From NCBI GenBank assembly GCA_016212855.1, contig JACRDP010000025.1:1-64000 (forward strand): a DNA stretch of 64,000 nucleotides, written 5' to 3'. Of this stretch, positions 48,258-56,614 are shown piece after piece. This DNA is from Elusimicrobiota bacterium (GTDB lineage: Bacteria; Elusimicrobiota; Elusimicrobia; UBA1565; UBA9628). The notes beneath the pieces were generated by a model. That model made no database searches. It was not told the origin of the DNA and saw only the letters and a list, made by a program, of their open reading frames with translations. Every line of letters begins with the position of its first letter. Position 1 is the first letter of the stretch. The position numbers were made by a program, and so were the translations under genes.

Positions 48258-49796
48258 GTGCCGACCACGATCGAACTGGCCTTCTCCGTGCTCGTCGTCG
48301 ATGACGAACCCGACGCCCGTTCCATCCTCAAGGGGGAGCTCGAGAAGCTGTCGGGCGTGACCCTGAAGGTGAGCACCGCGGGCGACGGAGACGAGGCCCT
48401 CAACAAGCTCAAGGAAACCCCCTACGACCTGGTCTTCCTCGACTACCGCCTCCCCCCCACCGACGGCCTGGACATTCTCGAAAAGATCCGCCAGCACCAC
48501 CCGAAAACGGCCGTCGTGATGACGACGGCGGCGGGCAGCGAGCAGGTGGCCGTCGCCGCCATGAAGAAGGGCGCGATGGACTACATCACGCAAAAGGACC
48601 TGCGCCAAACCGACCTGAACCAGCTCCTGCGCCGCGTCATCGAGATCCGCGACCTGGTCAACCAGAACATGGAGCTGCGCCAGGTCAACCAGATGAAGAA
48701 CGAGTTCATCGCCAACGTCTCGCACGAGCTCCGCACCCCTTTGACGGTCGTCATCGGCTACGCGAACACGATGCGCGACGGCAGCCTTGGGACCCTCACC
48801 GACGCCCAGCAGAAGGCGCTCGGCTCGATCATCGACCGCGCCGAAGGGCTGATGGCGACGCTCAACAACATCCTGAGCATCCGCGAGGTCCACGAGGGCC
48901 GCAAGCAGCTGCTGCTCAAGCCCGTCGAGCTCGGAAAGCTCGTCGCCGCGCAGGTCGAGAAGGCCGGACGCGAGATCCGGCGGCGCAAGCTGAAGCTCGA
49001 GACCGCCTACCCGAAAAGCGAGATTTGGGTCATGGCCGTCGAGGACGAGCTCGGCGAAGTGATCGACAACCTGCTCTCCAACGCCTGCAAGTTCAGCCCG
49101 GCGGAAGGCGCTCTGACGGTCAAGGTGTCGGTCGAGAAAGGCCGGGCCCGCTTGGCGGTCACGGACGCGGGCCCCGGCATTCCGCCGGAGGTTCTGCCGC
49201 ATATCTTCGACACCTTCTCGGCCGCGAACCAGGGCCCGACGCGCGAGTATCCCGGCCTCGGCCTCGGCCTGCCGTTGTCGAAGCAGCTCATCGAGGCGAT
49301 CGGCGGACGCATCTGGGTCGAGAGCGAAGGCTCCGGCCGCGGCACGACCGCCCGTCTCGAGGTGCCGGTCTCGACGAAGGACGCGGCCCCCGTCGTCGTG
49401 GACGGCTCGCAGAACGTGCGCAAGAAGCGCATCCTCATCGTCGAGGACAACCCCGACCTCATCGAGGTCCTGATGCTGTTCCTCGCCAGCGTCAGCCGCA
49501 ATCTCTCGATCGTGACCGCGCACTCCGGCTTCGAGGCTCTCGAGCGCATCGAGGAGGACCTGCCGAGCCTCGTCATCCTCGACGTGATGATGCCCGGCAT
49601 GGACGGCTTCGAGGTGCTCTCGCGGCTCAAGCGCCTGCCCAAGGAGAAGCGCCCGCCGGTCATGGTGCTCACGGGCTACTCCGACGCGCTCGCGCGCGCC
49701 AAGGAAGCCGGCGCCGACGACGTGATGCTCAAGCCCTTCGAGAAGAACGCCTTCGTGAAGAAAGTTCTTCATCTGCTCGGCACCAACATCGCCTGA
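48258..49796 (+). CDS. Hybrid histidine kinase, REC-HisKA-HATPase-REC
   Basis: A 512-residue soluble kinase. REC1 occupies about 10-125 with acceptor D62 (FLDYRLPP), HisKA has the phospho-accepting H156 in NVSHELRTPL, the ATPase domain carries N-box NLLSNACKFS, DAGPGIPP and GLGLGLPLSKQ, and REC2 has D442 in ILDVMMPGMDG. It has no membrane segment and no PAS or GAF domain, so the N-terminal receiver is the input. The next gene is a single-domain response regulator. Target unknown. Confidence 0.92.
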   Translation: MPTTIELAFSVLVVDDEPDARSILKGELEKLSGVTLKVSTAGDGDEALNKLKETPYDLVFLDYRLPPTDGLDILEKIRQHHPKTAVVMTTAAGSEQVAVAAMKKGAMDYITQKDLRQTDLNQLLRRVIEIRDLVNQNMELRQVNQMKNEFIANVSHELRTPLTVVIGYANTMRDGSLGTLTDAQQKALGSIIDRAEGLMATLNNILSIREVHEGRKQLLLKPVELGKLVAAQVEKAGREIRRRKLKLETAYPKSEIWVMAVEDELGEVIDNLLSNACKFSPAEGALTVKVSVEKGRARLAVTDAGPGIPPEVLPHIFDTFSAANQGPTREYPGLGLGLPLSKQLIEAIGGRIWVESEGSGRGTTARLEVPVSTKDAAPVVVDGSQNVRKKRILIVEDNPDLIEVLMLFLASVSRNLSIVTAHSGFEALERIEEDLPSLVILDVMMPGMDGFEVLSRLKRLPKEKRPPVMVLTGYSDALARAKEAGADDVMLKPFEKNAFVKKVLHLLGTNIA

Positions 49797-49800
49797 CCCC

Positions 49801-50175
49801 ATGGCACGAATCCTGATCGTCGACGACGAGGAGTTCATCCGCGACCTGATAAAGGAAGTCCTCACGCCCCAGGGCCACGAGTTCGAGTTGGCCGCCAACG
49901 GCTCCGAGGCCTTCGAGCTCATGCGCAAGAAGACGATCGATCTCGCCATCGTCGACCGCAACATGCCCGGCATGACCGGCATCGAGGTCGTCCAGCTCAT
50001 CCGGCAGAACCCCAAGACCAAGACGATGAAGGTCCTGATGTGCACCGCGTCGAGCGTGACGAAGGAAATCGACGAGGCCTTCAACGCCGGCGCCGACGAC
50101 TACATCCTCAAGCCGCTGAGCTTCCCGGCTTTGCTCGGGAAGGTCGCCAAGGCCCTCGCCTCGCCCGCGAAATGA
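49801..50175 (+). CDS. Single-domain response regulator
   Basis: A 124-residue receiver domain with no output domain. The acidic pocket is DDEE near the N-terminus, the acceptor is D52 (AIVDRNMPGMTG), and the conserved Thr/Ser (CTASSVT) and Lys (YILKPLSF) are present. It lies four bases after the hybrid kinase and overlaps ddl by four bases. It probably receives phosphate from the kinase. Confidence 0.9.
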   Translation: MARILIVDDEEFIRDLIKEVLTPQGHEFELAANGSEAFELMRKKTIDLAIVDRNMPGMTGIEVVQLIRQNPKTKTMKVLMCTASSVTKEIDEAFNAGADDYILKPLSFPALLGKVAKALASPAK

Positions 50176-51257
50176 AGCCCACGGTTCTGGTGCTGTGCGG
50201 CGGAAAATCCGCGGAACGTCTGGTGTCCCTCGTCTCGGCGCAATGCGTCGTCGCACATGTCCCGCGCAAGTTCCGCGTCCGGCTCGTGCACATCGGCGCC
50301 GACGGCGGGTGGGCCGAGGTCGCGGCGGCGAAGCTGCTGCGCGAGAGGCCCGCCGATCTGCACCGAGGTGGCGCCGCGCTGACGCGCCTGCGCGCGGGCT
50401 CGCGCCGCGTGGACCCGTGGAAGCTGCTCAACTCTCTGGGCCGCAGGGACTGCGTGTTCCCCGTCCTGCACGGCCCGATGGGCGAAGACGGCACGATCCA
50501 GGGACTTATGGAGCTCACCGGCGTCGCCTATGTCGGCTGCGGCGTTCTCGGCTCGGCGGCCGGCATGGATAAGGAGGCGACCAAACGCGTCTGCGCCTCC
50601 GCCGGCATCCCGCAGGTGCCATGGGCCGTCGCGCGCACGCCCGCCGAGGCCGCCGCCGCGGCCAAGAAGCTCGGCTATCCCGTCTTCGTCAAGCCGGCGC
50701 GCATGGGCTCTTCGGTCGGCGTCGTGAAGGTCAAGTCACCGGCCAAAATCGCGGCCGCATTGCGCGAGGCCCTGCGCTACGACGACAAGGCGCTCATCGA
50801 GAAAGGCCTGCCGATCCGCGAGATCGAGACCGCGGTGCTCGGCGACCCCTGGGCGCCGCGCGGCAAAATGTCGCTGCGCGCCTCGGTGTGCGCCGAGATC
50901 AAACCGAACGCCGAGTATTACGACTACAACGCGAAGTACCTCAATCCCAACGGCGCGAGCTTCGAGATTCCCGCTCGGATTCCGGCTATGGTCACCGCGC
51001 GCGTTCGCGCGGTGGCGCTCGCGGCGTTCCGCGCGCTGGACCTGTACGGCCTGGCGCGCGCGGACTTCTTCGTGCACAAGACCACGGGCGCGGTTTACTT
51101 TAACGAACCGAACACCCTGCCAGGATTCACGCCCGCGAGCATGTATCCGCGGCTTTGGCGCGAGTCCGGGGTGCCCACGACGCGCCTCGTCGAAACCTTG
51201 GTCGCCCTCGGCCTGCGCCGGGCGGCGGCGCGGCGGCGCATCAGCGTCAATCATTAG
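50172..51257 (+). CDS. ddl: D-alanine-D-alanine ligase
   Basis: Makes D-Ala-D-Ala for peptidoglycan. From the ATG overlapping the response regulator stop (ATGA) it has 361 residues: VLVLCGGKSAERLVSLVSA, LHGPMGEDGTIQGLMEL, VFVKPARMGSSVGVVKV and the ATP-grasp end FNEPNTLPGFTPASMYPRLW. The co-transcription with two-component genes is unusual; ddl is more often in the mur cluster. Confidence 0.95.
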   Translation: MKPTVLVLCGGKSAERLVSLVSAQCVVAHVPRKFRVRLVHIGADGGWAEVAAAKLLRERPADLHRGGAALTRLRAGSRRVDPWKLLNSLGRRDCVFPVLHGPMGEDGTIQGLMELTGVAYVGCGVLGSAAGMDKEATKRVCASAGIPQVPWAVARTPAEAAAAAKKLGYPVFVKPARMGSSVGVVKVKSPAKIAAALREALRYDDKALIEKGLPIREIETAVLGDPWAPRGKMSLRASVCAEIKPNAEYYDYNAKYLNPNGASFEIPARIPAMVTARVRAVALAAFRALDLYGLARADFFVHKTTGAVYFNEPNTLPGFTPASMYPRLWRESGVPTTRLVETLVALGLRRAAARRRISVNH

Positions 51258-51290
51258 CGCGAACCTTTCGCGCTCCCGAACGTAATATTA

Positions 51291-51848
51291 ATGAACAAGA
51301 TGCGAGCCGAGGAGTTCGCCGGCCTTTTGCGGCAAACGGGCGATAAGGCCTACAACTTCGCCTACCGCCTGGCCGGCAACGAGCAGGACGCGCGGGACCT
51401 CGTTCAGGAGGCCTTCGCCCGGGCCCTGGAGCATAGCGGCTCCTACGACCGGGCGCGCGCTTTCGACTCGTGGCTCCTTCGCATCCTGCACAACGTTTTT
51501 CTGGACGGGGTTCGCCGCCTGGCGCACCGCAGCACGGTGTCGCTCGACGCGCCGGCCCCGGTCGAAGACGGGAGCTGGAACGACGTCCTTCATGCTGCGG
51601 ATTTGACGGCCCCGGACGAGCTGATCCGGCGCGAGAGCATCGACATGGTGCAGCTCGCGCTCGAAAGGCTTCCGGCGCATTACAAGGCGGCGATCGTGCT
51701 GTGCGACGTGGAAGGGATGTCGTACGACGAGATCGCCCGCATCATGGACGTGCCGGTCGGGACGGTGAGGTCCCGGATTCACCAGGGAAGGCTGCTGGCG
51801 CGCCAAGCGTACGAAGAGCTCGAGAAACGCGGAGGAAGACGATCATGA
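51291..51848 (+). CDS. ECF RNA polymerase sigma factor
   Basis: A 185-residue sigma70-family protein of ECF type. Region 2 covers about 20-85 (YRLAGNEQDARDLVQEAFARA, then FDSWLLRILHNVFLDGVRR) and region 4 about 125-175 (CDVEGMSYDEIARIMDVPVGTVRSRI). It is followed at a four-base overlap by a zinc-finger anti-sigma factor and then an RseB-like protein, so it is likely controlled by envelope stress. Its promoter is not clear; a TAATAT lies two bases ahead of the ATG. Confidence 0.93.
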   Translation: MNKMRAEEFAGLLRQTGDKAYNFAYRLAGNEQDARDLVQEAFARALEHSGSYDRARAFDSWLLRILHNVFLDGVRRLAHRSTVSLDAPAPVEDGSWNDVLHAADLTAPDELIRRESIDMVQLALERLPAHYKAAIVLCDVEGMSYDEIARIMDVPVGTVRSRIHQGRLLARQAYEELEKRGGRRS

Positions 51849-52315
51849 ACGGACACGCGGACGGCCCCGAACTGTCGGCCTATTTGGACGGAGCGCTTTC
51901 TCCCGAGCCCCGAGCGCGCGTCGAGCTGCACATGTCCTCCTGCGCGGACTGCCGCGCCGAGCTCGACAGCCTGCGCCACATGAAGCTCGCCTTGTCCGCC
52001 GCCCCGCGCAAGGCCATGCCCGCCGACCTCGCCCTCGCGCTCGAGCGCCGCTTCGTCGAAGGCGCCGCCGCCCCCTGGTACGCGGCCTTCACCCGGCCCG
52101 TCATCTGGGCTCCCGCCGGCGCGCTCGCGTTGGCGACGTTCGCCGTGTCGCTGTGGCTGCGCTCCGCCGCGACCCTCGACGAGATTCCGCTCGAGCCCCT
52201 GCTCGCCGCCCACGCGCGCTACAGCGCCGAAGCGCTCGTTCCCGAGGACAACCTCGTCGCCTCCAACTACTCCGACCAGCTGAGCGACCTCGGCGATGCG
52301 CCCGATTACGAATAG
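51845..52315 (+). CDS. Anti-sigma factor, zf-HC2 type, membrane-bound
   Basis: A 156-residue protein with the H-x3-C-x2-C zinc motif (H29, C33, C36 in ELHMSSCADC), preceded by ELSAYLDGALSPEPRARV, and one membrane segment (VIWAPAGALALATFAVSLWL). The C-terminal 60 residues are outside the membrane. It should hold the preceding sigma factor inactive. The end overlaps the RseB-like gene by 20 bases. Confidence 0.9.
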   Translation: MNGHADGPELSAYLDGALSPEPRARVELHMSSCADCRAELDSLRHMKLALSAAPRKAMPADLALALERRFVEGAAAPWYAAFTRPVIWAPAGALALATFAVSLWLRSAATLDEIPLEPLLAAHARYSAEALVPEDNLVASNYSDQLSDLGDAPDYE

Positions 52316-53300
52316 AGCCGCGACGGCCTTGGCCGCCCTCCTTCTGGGCGCCCCGGCCCGCGCCATGCCCGCCGCCGATGAACTCCTGCAGCAGGCCCTG
52401 GCGACGCCCGCCATTCAATATCAGGGCAAGGTCATGGTCACGCAGTGGTACGGCAGGCAGACCCGCGCCGAGGAAATGCACGTGCACTTTTCCCCTCCCG
52501 GGAATATCCGCCGCGAATTCCTCGCGCCCGACGGCCGCGTCGCGCGCGTCTCGGTGAGCGACGGGGAATTCGAAAGCGTCTCGCGCGACGGCAAGGTCGT
52601 CGTCGGCGACGCCGTGCGCAGCTATGAGAAGGTCATGACGCCCGAACGCGAGCGCGAGCTCCTCCTCTCGAACTACGAGCTCTCGGTCGGCACCGCGGAC
52701 AAGGTCGCCGGCCGGCCGGTGTGGCTGCTCACGCTCGAGCCCAAGCTCAAGGGCAAGGCCTGGCAGTCGATGGCCGTCGACCAGGAAACCAAGATCGTCC
52801 TGCGCGTGAAGCGCTACCTTCCCCGCCGCGCCTACGCGAGCCAGGCCTCCTTCACTTCCTTCGAGCCGGGCAAGGCCCAGGACCCCGCCTTGTTCCATCT
52901 CGGCGGCTCGACCGCGACGGCGATCGCCGCTTCCGCGTTGGCTCCCGACTTCATGACGCTCGAGCAGCTCGCCAAGGAAACCGGCCGCGACTCGCGCCTG
53001 CCGAAATCCCTGCCCGGCGGCTTCAGTTTCGAAAGCGCCGACGTCGTCAAAGTCGGCCGCAGCCGCGCGGCCCACGCGCGCTACACCGACGGCCTCACCG
53101 TCCTCTCCGTCTTCGAGACCGAGCGCCCCGTGAAGCTCCCGAAGTCGGGCCTGCTCGAGACCGGCACCGGCTTTCCCGGAGCGCTGTCCGCCTCGCGCGG
53201 GGGCAAGGTCCTCAAGCTCGACGCCGGCGGCCGCCACTACATCCTGATGGGCGACCTGTCGAAAGAGCTCCTCGCCGACGTCGCCCGCGCCCTCAAGTAG
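52296..53300 (+). CDS. RseB/MucB-like periplasmic protein
   Basis: A 334-residue protein with a signal peptide ending GAPARA. The N-terminal domain (IQYQGKVMVTQWYGRQTRAEEMHVH, given in part as QYQGKVMVTQWY) and the GRPVWLLTLEPK segment fit the LolA-like RseB domain, and the second half (LPKSLPGGFSF, YTDGLTVLSVFE) fits the small C-terminal domain. RseB binds the anti-sigma factor and senses mislocalised lipid or lipoprotein. No DegS/RseP-type protease is adjacent. Confidence 0.87.
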   Translation: MRPITNRAATALAALLLGAPARAMPAADELLQQALATPAIQYQGKVMVTQWYGRQTRAEEMHVHFSPPGNIRREFLAPDGRVARVSVSDGEFESVSRDGKVVVGDAVRSYEKVMTPERERELLLSNYELSVGTADKVAGRPVWLLTLEPKLKGKAWQSMAVDQETKIVLRVKRYLPRRAYASQASFTSFEPGKAQDPALFHLGGSTATAIAASALAPDFMTLEQLAKETGRDSRLPKSLPGGFSFESADVVKVGRSRAAHARYTDGLTVLSVFETERPVKLPKSGLLETGTGFPGALSASRGGKVLKLDAGGRHYILMGDLSKELLADVARALK

Positions 53301-53313
53301 CTATCATACCCGG

Positions 53314-54669
53314 GTGATCGACGCCCTCCTCGTCGCCGGCTTCCTCGCCGCCTGCCTCGCCCTCGGCGCGCGCGCGCGCCGGGAAGAAGACGCCGAAGGC
53401 TGGATCCTCGCCGGCCGCGCCCTCACCTTGCCCGTGTTCGTCGCGACGCTCGTCCCCACGTTTTACGGCGGCGTGCTCGGCATAGGCGAGTTCACCTGGA
53501 GCGCAGGCCTCTCCAACTGGACGGTGATGGCCCTCCCCTATTACGTCTTCGCGGGACTCTACGCGTTCTTCCTCGCCGGAAAGGTCCGCGTGACGCCCGG
53601 CCTGACCATCCCCGATCATCTCGAAGTCACTTATGGAAAACAAATGGCCATGCTCGGCGCCATACTGGTTTTTATTCTAGCCAGTCCTGCCGACGAGCTT
53701 CTCATGGCGGGCTCATTACTCGGCCATCTCACAGGAATTCCCGTCGCTCTCGCCTCCGCCTTGGCCGGAGTCTTCGCTCTGGCCGTCATCTGGCGCGGCG
53801 GCCTGCGCTCCGACGCGTCCGCCAACCGTCTCCAGTTCGTCGTGATGTTCGCGGGCTTCGCCCTCATCATTCCTTTCGCGTGGCATGCCGTCGGCAGCCC
53901 GGTCGCGATCGCCGCTCGCCTTCCCGCCGGACATATGAGCTGGACCGGCGGGTTGAGTCCCGCAAAACTCATCGGTTGGTGGCTGATCGCGGTCTGGACG
54001 ATCGTCGATCCGTCCTTCCACCAGCGCTGCGCCGCCGCCGAAACGCCCGACGTCGCGCGCCGCGGCATCCTCATCTCGATCGGCTTCTGGGCGCTCTTCG
54101 ACCTGCTCACGACGACGGCCGGCCTGTACGCCCGCGCGGCCGTGCCCGTGATGGCGAATCCGACCATGGCCTTCCCATTACTTGCCGACTCGGTGATGCC
54201 TCCCGTCGCGCGCGGTCTGTTCTTCGCGGGCGTTTCGGCCTCGCTGTTCGCGGCTCTGCAGGGCACGTCCCTTCTCGCCGCGGCCTGTCTCGGCAAAAAC
54301 AATATTCGAACGGGGTTGATCGCGACGATGGCCCTCTCCTTCCTCCTGTCGCGGCTCGTTCCGTCGGTCGTCGGCCTGTGGTACGCGGTGGGCAGCGCGG
54401 CGATCCCGGGCTTGCTTCTTCCCATGCTCGGGGTTTACCTCCCTTCGTTGCGCGTGTCGGGCGGCTGGGCGGCTTTGTCTTCGGCCTCGGGCTGGCTGAT
54501 TTCGATGGGCTGGGTGGTCGCCGCGCGTCTCAGAGGGGAGCCGCCGCTCGGCGTCGAACCGATGTACCCTGGGCTCGTCGCGTCGGCCGCCGTTTGGGCG
54601 GCGGGCTACCGCTCGTCGGCGCGCACGGTCCACGCCGCGCCGAACAGCACGCCCCACGCTCCGCAATAA
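53314..54669 (+). CDS. Sodium/solute symporter (SSS family)
   Basis: A 451-residue protein with about 12-13 membrane segments. AEGWILAGRALTLPVFVATL, VPTFYGGVLGIGEFTW, and SADELL-like LASPADELLMAG match SSS-family helices 1-4; the substrate (proline, pantothenate, acetate or other) is not clear. The GTG at 53314 follows a TATCAT -10-like box by six bases. The last 64 bases overlap the convergent yihY-type gene. Confidence 0.87.
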   Translation: MIDALLVAGFLAACLALGARARREEDAEGWILAGRALTLPVFVATLVPTFYGGVLGIGEFTWSAGLSNWTVMALPYYVFAGLYAFFLAGKVRVTPGLTIPDHLEVTYGKQMAMLGAILVFILASPADELLMAGSLLGHLTGIPVALASALAGVFALAVIWRGGLRSDASANRLQFVVMFAGFALIIPFAWHAVGSPVAIAARLPAGHMSWTGGLSPAKLIGWWLIAVWTIVDPSFHQRCAAAETPDVARRGILISIGFWALFDLLTTTAGLYARAAVPVMANPTMAFPLLADSVMPPVARGLFFAGVSASLFAALQGTSLLAAACLGKNNIRTGLIATMALSFLLSRLVPSVVGLWYAVGSAAIPGLLLPMLGVYLPSLRVSGGWAALSSASGWLISMGWVVAARLRGEPPLGVEPMYPGLVASAAVWAAGYRSSARTVHAAPNSTPHAPQ

Positions 54670-55415
54670 GCCCAGATCAAAATCGCGAGCACCGAGCCCA
54701 GCGCGCCGCTGAACAGGCTCACGTGCCACACCTTCGGCAGCAGGTAGGAAAACAGCAGCGAAACCCCCGACCAGGCCGCGGCCGCCACCAACGCGCCCTG
54801 CGCCGCCGCGCTCCACGACGGACTTTTCTGCGGCACGTAAACGTAAGTCGTCGCGAACGCCGCGAACAGCGCCGCGAACGCGACGGGGTAGCGCACGGCC
54901 GAGGCGAAAGCCCTCGGCAGCAGTCTTCCTCCTCCGGCCTTCACGAGCGCTCCCTGCGCCATCGGCAAAATCACGAACGCCACCGCCCCCAGCCCGATGG
55001 CCGCGACCCAGATCGCGAGCACGACGAAGGCCTTCCCTCTCCTCGTCCAGCCTCCCGGATGCGGGCGCTCGGGATCCGAAAAAATAAAATGCACGGCGCG
55101 CGTCATCTCGTTGAGCCCGCTCGACGCCGTCCATACCGCAAGCAAGGTTCCCGCCGCGGCCAGTCCATGGGAGCCTCCTCCCTGAACCGTGGTGACGAGC
55201 GCGTCCGGCCTCAGCCGGCTCTCGGGCGGCAGCACATCCCTCAAAAACGCGATCAGGTCCGGCGTCAAATTCGCCGAGAAGACCGCGGCCACACCCTTCG
55301 ACACCACGATCAAAAAGGGCACCAAGGAGACCAGGAAATAAAACGACATCGCCGCCGCGAAGCTCGGCAGCATGTTGAATTTCCCTCTCAGCCTTCGTCC
55401 GAGGAGCCAATCCAT
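54606..55415 (-). CDS. YihY/BrkB-family inner-membrane protein
   Basis: A 269-residue protein with six membrane segments: FAAAMSFYFLVSLVPFLIVV at the start, LWTASSG-like LAVWTASSGLNEM in the middle, and YVYVPQKSPSW then GALGSVLAILIWAYCGAWGVLFGA at the end. This UPF0761 family was once called ribonuclease BN, but its role is unknown. The end overlaps the symporter gene by 64 bases tail-to-tail. A TATTCT lies nine bases ahead of the ATG, overlapping the divergent tauE-type promoter. Confidence 0.9.
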   Translation of the reverse strand: MDWLLGRRLRGKFNMLPSFAAAMSFYFLVSLVPFLIVVSKGVAAVFSANLTPDLIAFLRDVLPPESRLRPDALVTTVQGGGSHGLAAAGTLLAVWTASSGLNEMTRAVHFIFSDPERPHPGGWTRRGKAFVVLAIWVAAIGLGAVAFVILPMAQGALVKAGGGRLLPRAFASAVRYPVAFAALFAAFATTYVYVPQKSPSWSAAAQGALVAAAAWSGVSLLFSYLLPKVWHVSLFSGALGSVLAILIWAYCGAWGVLFGAAWTVRADER

Positions 55416-55435
55416 TACGCGGCGAGAATATCAAA

Positions 55436-55441
55436 TATAAT
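55436..55441 (+). promoter_or_regulatory. Consensus -10 box of the TauE-type gene
   Basis: TATAAT ends five bases before the ATG at 55447. No good -35 box is visible. Minus-strand TATTCT (55430-55425) for the divergent gene lies just to its left. Confidence 0.5.
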
Positions 55442-55446
55442 CCCCC

Positions 55447-56211
55447 ATGCCCTTCGGCCCCGTCGAAACCGCCTTCCTCGCCGCGTGCGTGTTCTTCGCG
55501 GGAATCGTCGACGCCTTGGCCGGCGGCGGCGGGCTCATCACCTTGCCGGCCTACCTCGCGGCGGGTCTTCCTCCTTCCTTCGCCCTCGGCACCAACAAGC
55601 TTTCCTCCTGCGTCGGCACGGTCGTCTCCACGGCCCGCTATCACCGCGCTTTGAAATTCTCCATCAAGGATTTCCTGCCGGTCATAGCCGCCTCCCTACT
55701 GGGTTCCTGGCTCGGGGCGCGCGGCGCTTTGCTCGTCGATCCTTCCTGGATCCGGCCGATGCTGCTCTTGGCCCTTCCGATCGTCTCGTACCTGGTCTGG
55801 TCCAAGAAAGATTTCGGTTCCTCCGACGAAAGCCACCGGCTCTCCGCGTCCGAGCGCACGCGCCGCGGCGTGCTGGTCACCCTGCCGATCGGCGTCTACG
55901 ACGGGTTCTTCGGTCCCGGCACCGGAACCTTCTTCGCCATCGCCTTCGCGCGCTGGTGCCGGCACGACCTTCTGGGAGCGACGGCCCGCGCGAAAATCCT
56001 GAACCTCGTTTCCAACGTCGGAGCTCTCGGAGCCTTCATTTGGGCCGGCCGCGTCTCTTGGAAAGTGGGACTTTCGATGAGCATCCTCTCCGTGCTGGGA
56101 CATTGGGTGGGGTCGCATCTCGGGGTGAAGCGCGGGGCCGCGTTGATCCGCCCGGTGGTGGCGCTGGTCTGCGCGGGACTGTTCGTGAAGATTCTTTTCG
56201 ACGCGCTATGA
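55447..56211 (+). CDS. TauE/SafE-family transporter
   Basis: A 254-residue protein with seven to eight membrane segments. GIVDALAGGGGLITLPAYLAAG, LGTNKLSSCVGTVVS in the first half and GVYDGFFGPGTGTF, KILNLVSNVGAL in the second are the two repeated motifs of the family. Members export sulfite, sulfoacetate or other small anions; the substrate here is open. Confidence 0.92.
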   Translation: MPFGPVETAFLAACVFFAGIVDALAGGGGLITLPAYLAAGLPPSFALGTNKLSSCVGTVVSTARYHRALKFSIKDFLPVIAASLLGSWLGARGALLVDPSWIRPMLLLALPIVSYLVWSKKDFGSSDESHRLSASERTRRGVLVTLPIGVYDGFFGPGTGTFFAIAFARWCRHDLLGATARAKILNLVSNVGALGAFIWAGRVSWKVGLSMSILSVLGHWVGSHLGVKRGAALIRPVVALVCAGLFVKILFDAL

Positions 56212-56224
56212 TAAGATTGCGAAT

Positions 56225-56614
56225 ATGAGCGTGCGCAAGAAAATCCTTCACATCGACGACGACGACTCGCTGCGCATGGTCGTCGCGGGCATTCTCGACG
56301 GGCTAGGCTACGACAGCGAGGGCGCCCCCTCCGTCAAAGAGGGCTTCATCCTCGCCCGCAGCAAGCGCTTCGATCTCATCCTCATGGACGTACAGATGCC
56401 GGACGAGGACGGCTATGCGGGCTGCCGGCTTTTCAAGAGCGACCCCATGCTCAAGCGCCTGCCGATCATCATGGTCACGAGCCTCGACCGGCTTCCGGAC
56501 GTCAATACGGCCTTCAATTCGGGCGCACGGGATTACATCGTCAAGCCGATCCAGGTCGAGATTTTGCAAGGGAAGCTCGAGAAAATTCTAAACGTCGCAA
56601 CGGGACCGGTCTGA
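56225..56614 (+). CDS. Single-domain response regulator
   Basis: A 129-residue receiver domain with the DDDD acidic pocket near residue 11, acceptor D55 (LILMDVQMPDEDGY), conserved Thr/Ser in VTSLD and Lys in YIVKPIQ. It overlaps the RuBisCO-like gene by four bases, with CTG as the overlapping start. No histidine kinase is next to it; the hybrid kinase at 48258 is a possible partner. Confidence 0.9.
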   Translation: MSVRKKILHIDDDDSLRMVVAGILDGLGYDSEGAPSVKEGFILARSKRFDLILMDVQMPDEDGYAGCRLFKSDPMLKRLPIIMVTSLDRLPDVNTAFNSGARDYIVKPIQVEILQGKLEKILNVATGPV

